64,000 nucleotides of DNA from Streptomyces diastatochromogenes (GTDB lineage: Bacteria > Actinomycetota > Actinomycetes > Streptomycetales > Streptomycetaceae), in contig NZ_MCGQ01000006.1 in the NCBI RefSeq assembly GCF_002242805.1, forward strand, positions 4,438 to 68,437, read 5' to 3'. Of this stretch, positions 51,898 through 60,547 are shown in pieces (the stretch's first letter is position 1; every line of letters begins with the position of its first letter). Position numbers and translations under genes: made by a program. The notes under the pieces were generated by a model that did no database searches, was not told the DNA's origin, and saw only the letters and a list, made by a program, of their open reading frames with translations.

Positions 51898-53649
51898 TCA
51901 GAACATCGTGTTGCCGTTCGCGGCCTTCTCCGGCACGTCCTGCGAGCCGTCCCAGTGCTCGACGATCTTCCCGTCGCGCACCCTGAACAGATCGATGACC
52001 GCTCGTCCACGCTCGCCGGGCGTGTCGACGTAGTGGCTGTGCACAGCCACCAGGTCGCCCTCCGCGATGGCCCGCTTCGGCACCACGCTCAACTGCGGGA
52101 ACTTCTCGAACCAGGCACCCAGCCCGGCCCTCACACCCGTCGCGCCGTCGGAGATGTTCGGGCTGTGCTCGTGGTACTCAGGGCCGAGGTAGACGTCGAC
52201 GGCGGTCAGGTCCTTGCGGACCAGGAGTTGGTCGACGTAGTCGCTGACCAGCTTCTTGTTATACGCGGTGAACCACCGCTGCCCCGGAGTCCCGCCCCCC
52301 GGCCGGCTGAGCGTGGCGAACATGTCGTTGCCATTGGCCGTGGTCTGCGGCGCCTCCTGAAGGATGTCCCAGTGTTCGGCGATCCGACCGTCCTGGAAAC
52401 GGAAGATGTCGAAGACGGCGAGCCCGGGAGTGCCGGGGACCAGGACTCCCTTGGAGTGCAGGAGCACCAGGTCGCCCTCGGAGACGGCCCGCAGTTCGTC
52501 GTACGCAGCGTCCGGGAACTGCTGCCGCCAGGCGGCGCCGAAAGCCTTCATCGCATCGGGGCCGTCGGGGGCCAGCGGGTTGTGCTGGATATAGTCCGGC
52601 CGCACGTAACGGTCGATGACGGCCGTGTCGCCTCCCTCGAACGCGGCCCTGAGCACGCGGACGGCGAGCTCCGTGTTCCTGGTGCCTTCCACGGTCAGAA
52701 CCATCTTGCCCGTCGTACGGCCGGTCTCACCGAGGGCGTGGGCCTTGGCCGCTTCAGCTAGCGGGAAGGTGGCCTCGATGTGGGCGCGCAGGGAACCGCT
52801 CTCGACGAGGGCGCTGATGGCCTGCATGCCCGCCTGGTCGGCCTCGACGAGGAGAGACTCGTAGCGAATGCCCCGCTCGGCGATGCTCGCCAGTTCGTCG
52901 GCGTCGACAGGTACCGGCAGGATCGAGACGAGAGTGCCCCGAGGGCGCAGGACAGCGAGGGAACGGGCCCGGGAAGCGCTGTCCAGCGAGATCGGGTCGA
53001 GGACCACGTCGATGTCCGAGAGAGCCTCGGCGAAGTCGACCGTGCGGTAGTCGACGACCTCGTCCGCGCCGAGGCCGCGCAGGAACTCGTGCTTACCGGC
53101 GCTGGCGGTGCCGATGACGTACGCGCCACGGGACTTGGCGATCTGGACGGCGAGGTGACCGACCCCACCGGCGGCCGCGTGGATGAGGACGCGCTGTCCC
53201 GGCTGGACGTCGGCGGTGTCGACGAGTGCCTGGTAGGCGGTGAGCGCGGCGAGCGGGAGGGCGCCGGCCTGGACATGGTCGATGCTGGCGGGCTTGTGGG
53301 CGAAGGCGCGGGCGGGGGCAGTCACGTACTCGGCGTGCGCGCCGACCCCGTGGGGGTACGGCAACATGCCGAACACCTCGTCGCCCGGCTTGAACTGGGT
53401 GACGCCGACACCGACGGCCTCGACCACTCCGGATACGTCCCAGCCCAGGACGAGCGGCAGACGGTCGATGGTCCTGGGCTGGGCGCGGTTCCACCAGTCG
53501 GTCGGGTTGACACCGGCGGCTCGGACGGCGACCAGGATTTCGCTCAGCCCAGGCTCGGGACGGGGAAGTTCGACTTCCTTGAGCACCTCGGGGGAACCGT
53601 GGATCTCCTGGCGGATGGCACGCATGGTGGGTGTGGTGGTATTGGCCAT
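51898..53649 (-). CDS. Zinc-less alcohol dehydrogenase/quinone reductase fused to two SnoaL-like domains
   Basis: 583 residues from ATG 53649. Residues ~1-320 are an MDR enzyme: LVLGWDVSGVVEAVGVGVTQ, GVGAHAEYVTAPARAFAHKP and the NADP motif IHAAAGGVGHLAVQIAKSRG, no zinc ligands. Residues ~323-455 form one SnoaL/NTF2-like domain (YVRPDYIQHNPLAPDG, FRFQDGRIAEHWDIL). Residues ~460-583 form a second (YLGPEYHEHSPNISDG, FRVRDGKIVEHWDGSQ). The domains likely join NADPH-dependent reduction to a ligand-binding or cyclising pocket. The two SnoaL domains are closely related to the secreted protein at 54935. This layout is rare as far as I know. Confidence 0.9.
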   Translation of the reverse strand: MANTTTPTMRAIRQEIHGSPEVLKEVELPRPEPGLSEILVAVRAAGVNPTDWWNRAQPRTIDRLPLVLGWDVSGVVEAVGVGVTQFKPGDEVFGMLPYPHGVGAHAEYVTAPARAFAHKPASIDHVQAGALPLAALTAYQALVDTADVQPGQRVLIHAAAGGVGHLAVQIAKSRGAYVIGTASAGKHEFLRGLGADEVVDYRTVDFAEALSDIDVVLDPISLDSASRARSLAVLRPRGTLVSILPVPVDADELASIAERGIRYESLLVEADQAGMQAISALVESGSLRAHIEATFPLAEAAKAHALGETGRTTGKMVLTVEGTRNTELAVRVLRAAFEGGDTAVIDRYVRPDYIQHNPLAPDGPDAMKAFGAAWRQQFPDAAYDELRAVSEGDLVLLHSKGVLVPGTPGLAVFDIFRFQDGRIAEHWDILQEAPQTTANGNDMFATLSRPGGGTPGQRWFTAYNKKLVSDYVDQLLVRKDLTAVDVYLGPEYHEHSPNISDGATGVRAGLGAWFEKFPQLSVVPKRAIAEGDLVAVHSHYVDTPGERGRAVIDLFRVRDGKIVEHWDGSQDVPEKAANGNTMF

Positions 53650-53685
53650 GCGTCCAGCGTGGCAAGGGACCGCTCTCCGAGACCA

Positions 53686-53699
53686 TGGCATGAATGCCA
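53686..53699. promoter_or_regulatory. Operator TGGCAT-GA-ATGCCA upstream of fusion gene
   Basis: Inverted repeat 37 bp upstream of the fusion gene. The same 14-mer lies at 56007-56020 upstream of the AraC/GlxA regulator. Flanking sequence is shared too (CGTCCAGCGTGGC on one side, CGGGATCACGCCA on the other), so the whole promoter block is duplicated. Confidence 0.75.
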
Positions 53700-53862
53700 A
53701 CTTCCAACGGGATCACGCCAAGGTCCGGAGGACCTCCTTTCGGGCCGCCGGGCCACGGAGGCCAACGCCCGACTGCCCGGTCGGCCTGGCCCCAGACAGC
53801 GGTACGCGAGATCTCGGTGGCGGCCATGTCGACTCCCTCAACCCGTGGGTCGACGGGTTTCG

Positions 53863-53919
53863 GACTACACCGCTCAGAAGTACCTCGCGGGCACCGACGG
53901 CCGGAACCCGGTCTTCTGA
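53863..53919 (+). pseudogene. Possible 3' end of a lost plus-strand gene
   Basis: In-frame tail DYTAQKYLAGTDGRNPVF then TGA at 53919, followed 25 bp later by a terminator with a T-run on the same strand. No upstream coding sequence matches it. It may be all that remains of the plus-strand partner gene of the duplicated promoter block. Confidence 0.35.
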
Positions 53920-53943
53920 CCACCGAAGCGGTTTCCTGATCGC

Positions 53944-53982
53944 CACAGGGCCGGGGCGGCTGCCGCCCCGGCCCTGTGTTTT
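53944..53982 (+). terminator. Rho-independent terminator
   Basis: Arms 53944-53959 and 53963-53978 pair perfectly over 16 bp (GGGCCGGGGCGG in one arm), loop CTG, then TTTT on the plus strand. It also lies just past the stop of the minus-strand hydrolase. Confidence 0.85.
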
Positions 53983-53995
53983 CGCGGTCCCGCCG

Positions 53996-54913
53996 TCAGA
54001 TCTTCGTCTTCTCCCGGACCCACGCGCCGATCCGCGCGATCGCGGCGTCGGCCTCCGGAACGCGGCCGGCGCCGAAGACGTACGAGTGCTGACCGCCCGG
54101 CACCACCACGGTCGCCGTGTCGATCCCGGCGGCCTTGACCCGCGCGGCGAACTCCTCGTCCTCGCCGGCCAGCACCTCGTAGGTCCCCCATGACACCAAG
54201 GTCGGTGGGAGACCGGTCAGATCCGCCCGGTTCAGATTGATCCTGGGATCCGTGAACTCGATGCCCGTGCCGCCGACCCAGGACTCCCGGAAGAACTCCA
54301 GCAGGCTCTTGCTGAGGATCTTGTCGGTCCCGGCGTTGGTCTCCATGGTCTCGTTGCCGATCTCCAGGTCACACCAGGGGGAGATCGACACGATGGCGCC
54401 GGGCATCGGCTGCCCCTTGTCGCGGAGCCGGAGCGCGAGCGCGACGGCGAGGAACCCGCCGATCGAGTGGCCGACCGTGATGATGTTCCCCGGCGCGTAA
54501 CCTTCGGAGACCAGCCAGTTGAAGGCGGCCTCCACGTCGTCCAGTTGGGCGGGGTACTTGTGTTCCGGCGACCGCCGGAAGTCCAGGACCAGGACGGGGG
54601 CCCCGGCGGCTTTGGCGATGTGGCCGGCGAGCTTCCGGTCGACGTACGCCGACGACAGCACGGAGCCTCCGGCGTGACCGTGCAGCAGAACTTGGCCGGT
54701 GTCGGCGCCGACCGGCTCACACCAGATGCCCAGGACCCCGCCCGCGTCCACCTCCCGGTACGTGACGCCTTCCGGCTCCCGCGCCCTGAGGTGCACGCTC
54801 TCCACACGGGTGCGCGTCGCGTCCAGCTCCGGCTCGGGGACGACCAAGCCCGCCATCCACTCCGCGAACTCGACCGCTTCCCGACTCAGCTGGATGTCGC
54901 TGTGATCGGACAT
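53996..54913 (-). CDS. Alpha/beta hydrolase, HSL (GDXG lipolytic) family
   Basis: 305 residues from ATG 54913, preceded by GAGGAGATA. HSL marks: VLLHGHAGGSVLSSAYVDRK (HGGG-like oxyanion), DFRRSPEHKYPAQLDDVEAA, nucleophile TVGHSIGGFLAVALALRLR, acid region SWGTYEVLAGEDEEF and His GGQHSYVFGAGRVPEADAA. It probably hydrolyses short acyl esters. It lies 21 bp downstream of the frameshifted SnoaL gene, same strand, and is likely its operon partner. Confidence 0.93.
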   Translation of the reverse strand: MSDHSDIQLSREAVEFAEWMAGLVVPEPELDATRTRVESVHLRAREPEGVTYREVDAGGVLGIWCEPVGADTGQVLLHGHAGGSVLSSAYVDRKLAGHIAKAAGAPVLVLDFRRSPEHKYPAQLDDVEAAFNWLVSEGYAPGNIITVGHSIGGFLAVALALRLRDKGQPMPGAIVSISPWCDLEIGNETMETNAGTDKILSKSLLEFFRESWVGGTGIEFTDPRINLNRADLTGLPPTLVSWGTYEVLAGEDEEFAARVKAAGIDTATVVVPGGQHSYVFGAGRVPEADAAIARIGAWVREKTKI

Positions 54914-54934
54914 GTGATATCTCCTCGTCGCACG

Positions 54935-55896
54935 TCAGAACATCGTGTTGTCGTTGGCGGAGTGCTCCGGCACGTCCTGTACGGCGTCCCAGTGCTCGAC
55001 GATCCTGCCGCCGCGCACCCGGAAGAGGTCCACGACCGCCTGGCCTCGCTCTCCGGGGACGTTGACGGTGTGGCTGTGCACGGCCACTAGGTCACCCTCG
55101 GCGATCACCCGCTTGGGGGTGTTGCCACCAGCTGCGGAAACTGTGCGTAGTAGGCGCCCAGTCCAGCCTTCGCGCCCGCCACACCATCGGGGATGTACGG
55201 GTTGTGCTGGTGATACTCGGGGCCTACGTAGGCGTCGATGGCAGACAGGTCCTTCTTCACCAGGTACTGCTCGACGAAAGCGGTGACCAGCTTCTCGTTG
55301 CGCGCGGTGAGGTACGCGGGGCCCGGCTCCTCGGTCCGCGGGCGGCTGATCGTGGAGAACATGTCGTTGCCGTTGGCCGTGGTCGTAGGCACGTCCTGCA
55401 GCACGTCCCAGTGCTCGGCGATCTTCCCGCCCTGGAACCGGAACATGTCGAACGCGGCCAATCCAGGGGTGCCGGGAACCAGGACGATGCTGGAGTGCAT
55501 GAGCACCATGTCACCCTCGGAGATGACACGCCTGATGTCATACGTGGCGTCCGGGTACTGCTGCCGCCAAGCGGTACCGAAGGCCTTGAGCGCCTCCGCG
55601 CCATCAGGGGCGAGCGGGTTGTGCTGGATGTAGTCCGGCCGCACGAAGCGGTCCACGACCGACATGTCGCCTTGCTCGAAAACGCCCCTCATCATCTTGA
55701 CGGCGACCGTCTTCTGGTAGGTGAGGCGGGCTTTGTCACCATGTCCGCCGACGGAGGTCCGCGCCGCTCCGGCGCTCTCGGGCGCCCGGGACAGCGGGCC
55801 GGCGACGGCCGAGGGGGCGGCGGCGACCGCGGTGAGGGCGGTGGCCGTGAGTGCGGCGACCAGGACACTGCGGCGGCCGGGTGCTGTGGGGTTCAC
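54935..55896 (-). pseudogene. Secreted double SnoaL-domain protein, frameshifted
   Basis: From GTG 55896 the product has a Tat/Sec-like signal (GRRSVLVAALTATALTAVAA then APSAVAG). A first SnoaL domain (FVRPDYIQHNPLAPDG, FRFQGGKIAEHWDVL) and a second (AYVGPEYHQHNPYIPDG) follow. The frame ends early at 55105, at QLVATPPSG. Another frame continues with the expected NTPKRVIAEGDLVAVHSH and VRGGRIVEHWDAVQDVPEHS to a stop at 54935. The shift is at a C5 run (minus strand; plus 55115-55119). Either it is a pseudogene or one base pair count is wrong. It is a paralogue of the C-terminal half of the fusion protein. Confidence 0.8.
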
Positions 55897-56006
55897 GGGG
55901 GTCTGTTCTCCGAACTCGGTTTAATCGCGGGTGTTTTGACGAGTCACGCGCCTGGCGGCGGCGTTCGCCGTGCGTCCAGCGTGGCCGCCGCCGCAGAGCG
56001 ATACCA

Positions 56007-56020
56007 TGGCATGAATGCCA
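56007..56020. promoter_or_regulatory. Operator TGGCAT-GA-ATGCCA upstream of AraC regulator
   Basis: Same 14-bp inverted repeat as at 53686. It lies 20 bp before the AraC gene's ATG and ~110 bp upstream of the SnoaL gene. It probably binds the AraC regulator, which would then control itself, the SnoaL/hydrolase operon and the fusion gene. Confidence 0.75.
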
Positions 56021-56040
56021 ACTATCGACGGGATCACGCC

Positions 56041-56997
56041 ATGACATCCGTTCACCGAGTCGCCGTTCTGGCCGTCGACGGGGTATATCCATTCGAACTG
56101 GGCATCCCCAGCCGGGTGTTCGGGGCGACAGAGGGCCACTACGAGGTCCTCACCTGCACCGTCGACGGCCGCCCGGTCCGCACCAACTCCGACTTCTCGA
56201 TCACCACCGAGCACGGCCCCGAGACGCTGAGCACCGCCGACACCGTCGTCATCCCGCCCTTCAGCACCACCGCCGTCACCCCGGAGGTGCCACAGGCCGT
56301 GGTGGAGGCGCTCAGATCGGTCGCTCCCGGCACTCGCCTCGTGTCGATCTGCACCGGCGCCTTCGTCCTCGCCGCGGCCGGGCTCCTCGACGGGCGGTCG
56401 GCCACCACCCACTGGGTCGTGGCCGACCTCTTCCGCTCGTGGTTTCCCAAGGTCGCACTGGACCCGAACGTCTTGTTCATCGACGACGGGGATGTACTGA
56501 CCTCCGCCGGCGCCGCCTCCGGGCTCGATGTCTGTCTGCACATCATCCGCAAGGATCACGGCAGCGAGGTCGCCAACCACGTGGCCCGTATGTGCGTCGT
56601 CCCACCCTGGCGCGACGGCGGGCAGGCGCAGTACATCCGCCACCCGGTCCCCGAGGCCACAACCAGCGGTACGGCCACCGCGCGCCAGTGGGCGCTGGAA
56701 AACCTCCACGAGCCGATGGCCCTGACGGACCTGGCCGAGCACTCCCACATGAGCCTGCGCACCTTTGTCCGCCGCTTCACCGAGGAGGTGGGCACGAGCC
56801 CGGGACGCTGGCTGATCCAGCAGCGCATCGAGCGGGCGCGACACCTCCTGGAAACCACCGACCTGCCGGTGGACGAGATCGCCGGCCGGGTCGGCTTCGC
56901 CGGCGGCACATCCCTGCGAGAGCACCTGCACGCCGCCATCGGCGTCTCTCCGCTCGCCTACCGGCGCACGTTCCGCGGCGCCGGGTCGACACCCTGA
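56041..56997 (+). CDS. GlxA-type AraC family regulator (DJ-1/PfpI domain plus HTH)
   Basis: 318 residues from ATG 56041. The DJ-1/PfpI-like domain includes VAVLAVDGVYPFELGIPSRV, VVIPPFSTTAV, LVSICTGAFVLAAAGLLDGR, SATTHWVVADLF and GDVLTSAGAASGLDVCLHII. The C-terminal AraC HTH includes ALTDLAEHSHMSLRTFVRRF, GTSPGRWLIQQRIERARHLL and DEIAGRVGFAGGTSLREHLH. GlxA-type regulators usually activate adjacent oxidoreductases. An alternative ATG at 56011 would lie inside the palindrome, so 56041 is preferred. Confidence 0.93.
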   Translation: MTSVHRVAVLAVDGVYPFELGIPSRVFGATEGHYEVLTCTVDGRPVRTNSDFSITTEHGPETLSTADTVVIPPFSTTAVTPEVPQAVVEALRSVAPGTRLVSICTGAFVLAAAGLLDGRSATTHWVVADLFRSWFPKVALDPNVLFIDDGDVLTSAGAASGLDVCLHIIRKDHGSEVANHVARMCVVPPWRDGGQAQYIRHPVPEATTSGTATARQWALENLHEPMALTDLAEHSHMSLRTFVRRFTEEVGTSPGRWLIQQRIERARHLLETTDLPVDEIAGRVGFAGGTSLREHLHAAIGVSPLAYRRTFRGAGSTP

Positions 56998-57038
56998 ACA
57001 CATCACCGGCTCCTGTCTTGCAGCCGCCACCCCATCCC

Positions 57039-57066
57039 CCTTAATCTTACAATCGTAATCTTAAGG
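57039..57066. promoter_or_regulatory. 28-bp imperfect palindrome upstream of TetR gene
   Basis: CCTTAA at 57039-57044 mirrors TTAAGG at 57061-57066, and TTAC at 57047-57050 mirrors GTAA at 57055-57058, all about one centre. It lies 38 bp before the TetR start, a probable autoregulatory operator. Confidence 0.7.
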
Positions 57067-57104
57067 GTCCGGAGCCGGACCGCGCACGGAGGTCCCTCCG
57101 CACC

Positions 57105-57710
57105 ATGCCGAGCCACCACACCCCCAAACCCGTCCGCGCGGACGCCGCCCGCAACCGCACCCGCCTGCTCGACGCCGCGCGTGTCGCGTTCGCGTCCGAG
57201 GCACCGGTGTCCCTGAAACAGATCGCGCGGGACACGGGAGTGGGCATCGCGACGCTCTACCGCCACTTCCCCACCCGGGAGGCGCTGGTCGAGGCGATCT
57301 ACCAGGAGGAGCTGACGCAGCTGCGTGCCGACGCCGAAACCCTGCTCGCCACGGAGGATCCGGCCCGCGCGCTGCGCAGTTGGATGGACCGCTTCGCCGA
57401 CTACGCCAGTACGAATCGGGAGACGGCGCACGCGCTACGCGTGGTTCTCGCGTCCTACCAGGGCCCCGCGTCACCTGCGCGCGAACAACTCCGCACCGCG
57501 GCTCAGGCCATCCTTGACGCCGGTACGGCTGTGGGGACACTGCGCGACGACGTCCGCGCCGAGGACCTCGTCATCGCCCTTGTCGGCATGTTCACCACGA
57601 CTTCGCCGACCGACGGGCGCGAGCAGTTGGACCGCCTGCTCGATCTGCTGGTGGACGCGGTCCGGGGTACGGCCCCGCCGGGGCCGTACCCCCCTCCGCC
57701 TGCCTGCTGA
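57105..57710 (+). CDS. TetR family transcriptional regulator
   Basis: 201 residues. The HTH is RNRTRLLDAARVAFASEAPV, SLKQIARDTGVGIATLYRHF and PTREALVEAIYQ. The C-terminal domain (RALRSWMDRFADYASTNRET) is TetR_C_49/SBP-like. It converges on the dihydrolipoyl dehydrogenase gene with no gap between stop codons. Its own targets are not clear. It does not face an enzyme gene. Confidence 0.92.
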   Translation: MPSHHTPKPVRADAARNRTRLLDAARVAFASEAPVSLKQIARDTGVGIATLYRHFPTREALVEAIYQEELTQLRADAETLLATEDPARALRSWMDRFADYASTNRETAHALRVVLASYQGPASPAREQLRTAAQAILDAGTAVGTLRDDVRAEDLVIALVGMFTTTSPTDGREQLDRLLDLLVDAVRGTAPPGPYPPPPAC

Positions 57711-59123
57711 CTACATGTTGATCATGTGGCCGGCCAGCCCGTGCACGGCCTCCTTGACGGCCTCACCCAGGGTCGGATGGGCGTGCACGTTGCGGGCTAC
57801 CTCATGGACCGTGAGATCCCACTGCTGGGCCAGGGTCAGCTCCGGGAGCAGTTCGGTGACGTCCGGGCCGATGAGATGGGCCCCGAGAATCTCGCCGTAC
57901 TTCGCGTCGCTGATGAGCTTCACGAAGCCGGTGGCATCGCCCAGGCCGTGCGCCTTGGCGTTCGCGGTGAACGGGAACTTGGCGACCCGGACGTCGTAGC
58001 CGAGGTCACGGGCCTGGGCCTCGGTGTGGCCGAAGCTCGCGATCTGGGGCTGACAGTAGGTGGCGCGCGGGATCATCGCGTAATCCAGTTCCATGGTCTC
58101 GGCGTCCGCGAGCGTCTCGGCGGCGATCACACCCATCGCCTCCGCGGTGTGCGCGAGCATCAGCTTCGCCGTCACGTCGCCGATGGCGTAGAGGTGCGGG
58201 ACAGAGGTCCGGCAGCGGCCGTCGACGTCGATCGCACCGCGCTCGGTGAGCCGTACGCCCGTGTTCTCCAGGCCGTAGCCGGTGACGTTCGGCGCGAAAC
58301 CGATCGCCTGAAGGACCTTGTCGGCTTCCAGGACCTGCTGGGTGCCGTCCTTGGCGGTGACCGTGACGCGAACCTGCGGGCCGGACTCGTCGATGGCGTC
58401 GACGCGGGTCGAAGTGAGGACGTCGATGCCCAGCTTCCGGTACTGCTTGGCCAGTTCGGCGGAGACCTCGACGTCCTCCAGCGGGGCGACCCGGTCCAGG
58501 AACTCGACGATGGTGACCTTCACACCGTAGTTGTGCAGGACGTACGCGAACTCGACGCCGATGGCACCGGCGCCGGCGATCACGATGGAGTGCGGCAGGT
58601 CCTCGGCGAGGATCTGTTCCTCGAACGTGACCACGCGCGCGCTGCGCTTGGTACCGGGGAGCAACTTCGGGGTGGCGCCGGTGGCGATGATGCACTGGTC
58701 GAAGGCGATGGTGCGGGCGTTGCCGTCATAGCCGGCCACCTGGAGGGTGTGCGGGTCCAGGAACGTGCCGCGCCCGGCGATCTCCGTGATGTTGTTCTTC
58801 TTCATCAGGTAGTGGACGCCCTTGACCCGGCCGTCCGCGACCTTCCGGCTGCGGCGGTAAGCCTCGCCGTAGTCGAAGGAGACCTCGCCGTCCGCCCTGA
58901 TGCCGAAGGTCTTCGCCTCGCGCGTGAAGATGTGCGCGAGTTCGGCGTTGCGCAGCAGGGCCTTGGTCGGGATGCAGCCCACGTTCAGGCAGACACCGCC
59001 CCAGTACTTCTCCTCGACGACAGCGACGCGCTTGCCCAGTTGGGCGGCCCGGATGGCGGCGACATAGCCGCCGGGCCCGGCACCGAGTACGACGACGTCG
59101 AAACGCTCACCCTGCTCGTCCAT
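57711..59123 (-). CDS. lpdA: Dihydrolipoyl dehydrogenase (E3)
   Basis: 470 residues from ATG 59123. FAD site [20 protein letters not shown], redox disulfide [17 protein letters not shown] (Cys45, Cys50), NAD site [20 protein letters not shown], second FAD motif [20 protein letters not shown] and catalytic dyad [13 protein letters not shown] (His, Glu). It reoxidises lipoamide of 2-oxoacid dehydrogenases and gives NADH. No E1 or E2 genes lie in the window, so it may be a second copy or serve a distant complex. Confidence 0.93.
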   Translation of the reverse strand: MDEQGERFDVVVLGAGPGGYVAAIRAAQLGKRVAVVEEKYWGGVCLNVGCIPTKALLRNAELAHIFTREAKTFGIRADGEVSFDYGEAYRRSRKVADGRVKGVHYLMKKNNITEIAGRGTFLDPHTLQVAGYDGNARTIAFDQCIIATGATPKLLPGTKRSARVVTFEEQILAEDLPHSIVIAGAGAIGVEFAYVLHNYGVKVTIVEFLDRVAPLEDVEVSAELAKQYRKLGIDVLTSTRVDAIDESGPQVRVTVTAKDGTQQVLEADKVLQAIGFAPNVTGYGLENTGVRLTERGAIDVDGRCRTSVPHLYAIGDVTAKLMLAHTAEAMGVIAAETLADAETMELDYAMIPRATYCQPQIASFGHTEAQARDLGYDVRVAKFPFTANAKAHGLGDATGFVKLISDAKYGEILGAHLIGPDVTELLPELTLAQQWDLTVHEVARNVHAHPTLGEAVKEAVHGLAGHMINM

Positions 59124-59276
59124 GGACGGTTCCTTTCCGCTGGGCCGGCCCGCTCCCGCCAAGGGGGCTGACTCGCACCCGATCGAACAACCTGTTATCT
59201 GTTCATCGCTCGGCATCCGGTCTCCCGGACGTCCGCTTCAGCACCCCTATGCCGTGATCTATGCCCGCGAACGCCG

Positions 59277-60452
59277 TCATCGGCGGCTGCCCGGCGCGTC
59301 GGCGACCTCGTGCACTCCCGCCTCGGCAGCGCCGAGCGCGAGCGTGTCGAGTCCGAAAGCCGCGACCGGGCCGTGCGCGCCCGGCTTGAGGACGACATCC
59401 GGCGCCGCCGCCCAGACAGCGCCCCAGGCCAGCAGGGATCCCGTCATCTCGTACGGATCGGGTCCGGTGAGGGCCGTCCTGGCCAGATACCGGCCCGAGC
59501 TGTCCCGGGCCACGGCGATCACCAGGGAGCGTCCGTCGCGGTCCGGCTCGCGGTGCGCTCCCGGGAGCCGCCCGGACAGCCGGGTCAGCGCGGACCGTAC
59601 CCGCGCCGACCTGAGCAGGGGCGCCTGGAGCGCGGCCGCGATCTGCACCGGACGCGTCCATCGGCCGAACCAGCCCAGTCCGACCTCGACGCTCTCCAAC
59701 TGCGGGAACGCCTCCGGCAGTCCGAGATGCTCCGAGCCCGGGACGGTCATGGTCGCGCGCCGCACACCGGCGTAGTGGAACATGCGGACGCGCTTGGCGG
59801 CACGCTCGTCGACCAGCCGGGAAGGAGCCCCCGGGCGCGGCGGGCGGTAGGCGAACCCCTCCTCGGCCGCCGCGCCGACCAGTGTCTGCCGCGTTCCCCC
59901 CGTCGTCAGGGTCCAGGCATCCCGCAGGGTGCTCCGGTAGCGCAGCGGGTCCCCGGGGCCGGAACGGGTGATGAAGTAGCCGATGTCGACATGCCGTGCC
60001 CGCTCGCCCGCCCGCGTGAGGGCGAGCGCCCCGGCGAGGTTGCCCGGTACGTAGTCGTAGCCGAAGGCAGGCACGAGGGTCGCTCCCCGAGCCGCGGCGA
60101 CGGAGTCCAGTTCGAAGACGAACCGGGCGAACGTCCCCTCGCCAGTGGAGTCGAGGTAATGGGCCCCCGCCCGGGCCGCCGCCGTGACGGTCGCCATGCC
60201 GAGTTCCATGAACGGACCCACCGTGGAGACGACCACGTCGCTCGGCTCCAGGAGCCGCGAGAGGTCGGCGGCCGAGGTGAGATCCGCCTCGGCCACCGGC
60301 AGGTCCGCCCCGAAGCGATCCGCCACGGCCCGCATCCTGGCGCGGCTGCGCCCGACCAGGGTCGGCTCCGCGCCGCGTTTGAGGAGTTCCCGGAGCACTC
60401 GCTGACCGGTGTACCCCGTAGCGCCCAGCAGGACGATCCTGCGACTGTCCAC
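59277..60452 (-). CDS. Saccharopine dehydrogenase-like NAD(P)-binding protein
   Basis: About 391 residues. N-terminal Rossmann RRIVLLGATGYTGQRVLREL, then PSDVVVSTVGPFMELGMATV and AGAHYLDSTGEGTFARFVFE, as in saccharopine-reductase-like proteins (trans-acting enoyl reductase-like). GTG 60452 has GGAAGG at 7 nt; GTG 60458 is the alternative. Substrate unknown. It is divergent from a TetR gene with two operator-like repeats between them. Confidence 0.87.
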   Translation of the reverse strand: MDSRRIVLLGATGYTGQRVLRELLKRGAEPTLVGRSRARMRAVADRFGADLPVAEADLTSAADLSRLLEPSDVVVSTVGPFMELGMATVTAAARAGAHYLDSTGEGTFARFVFELDSVAAARGATLVPAFGYDYVPGNLAGALALTRAGERARHVDIGYFITRSGPGDPLRYRSTLRDAWTLTTGGTRQTLVGAAAEEGFAYRPPRPGAPSRLVDERAAKRVRMFHYAGVRRATMTVPGSEHLGLPEAFPQLESVEVGLGWFGRWTRPVQIAAALQAPLLRSARVRSALTRLSGRLPGAHREPDRDGRSLVIAVARDSSGRYLARTALTGPDPYEMTGSLLAWGAVWAAAPDVVLKPGAHGPVAAFGLDTLALGAAEAGVHEVADAPGSRR

Positions 60453-60505
60453 GATCACACCTTCCAGACAGACCCGCCGGACGGGTTGTCACCACGCCCG
60501 TTCAT

Positions 60506-60536
60506 TGACTCGCGGTCATTCATTGACCCTGGGTCA
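60506..60536. promoter_or_regulatory. Two tandem TGAC-N5-GTCA operators
   Basis: TGACTCGCGGTCA (60506-60518) and TGACCCTGGGTCA (60524-60536), each preceded by CAT and 18 bp apart, in the region between the divergent saccharopine-like and TetR genes. The spacing suggests two repressor dimers side by side. Confidence 0.75.
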
Positions 60537-60547
60537 TCGAATATACG

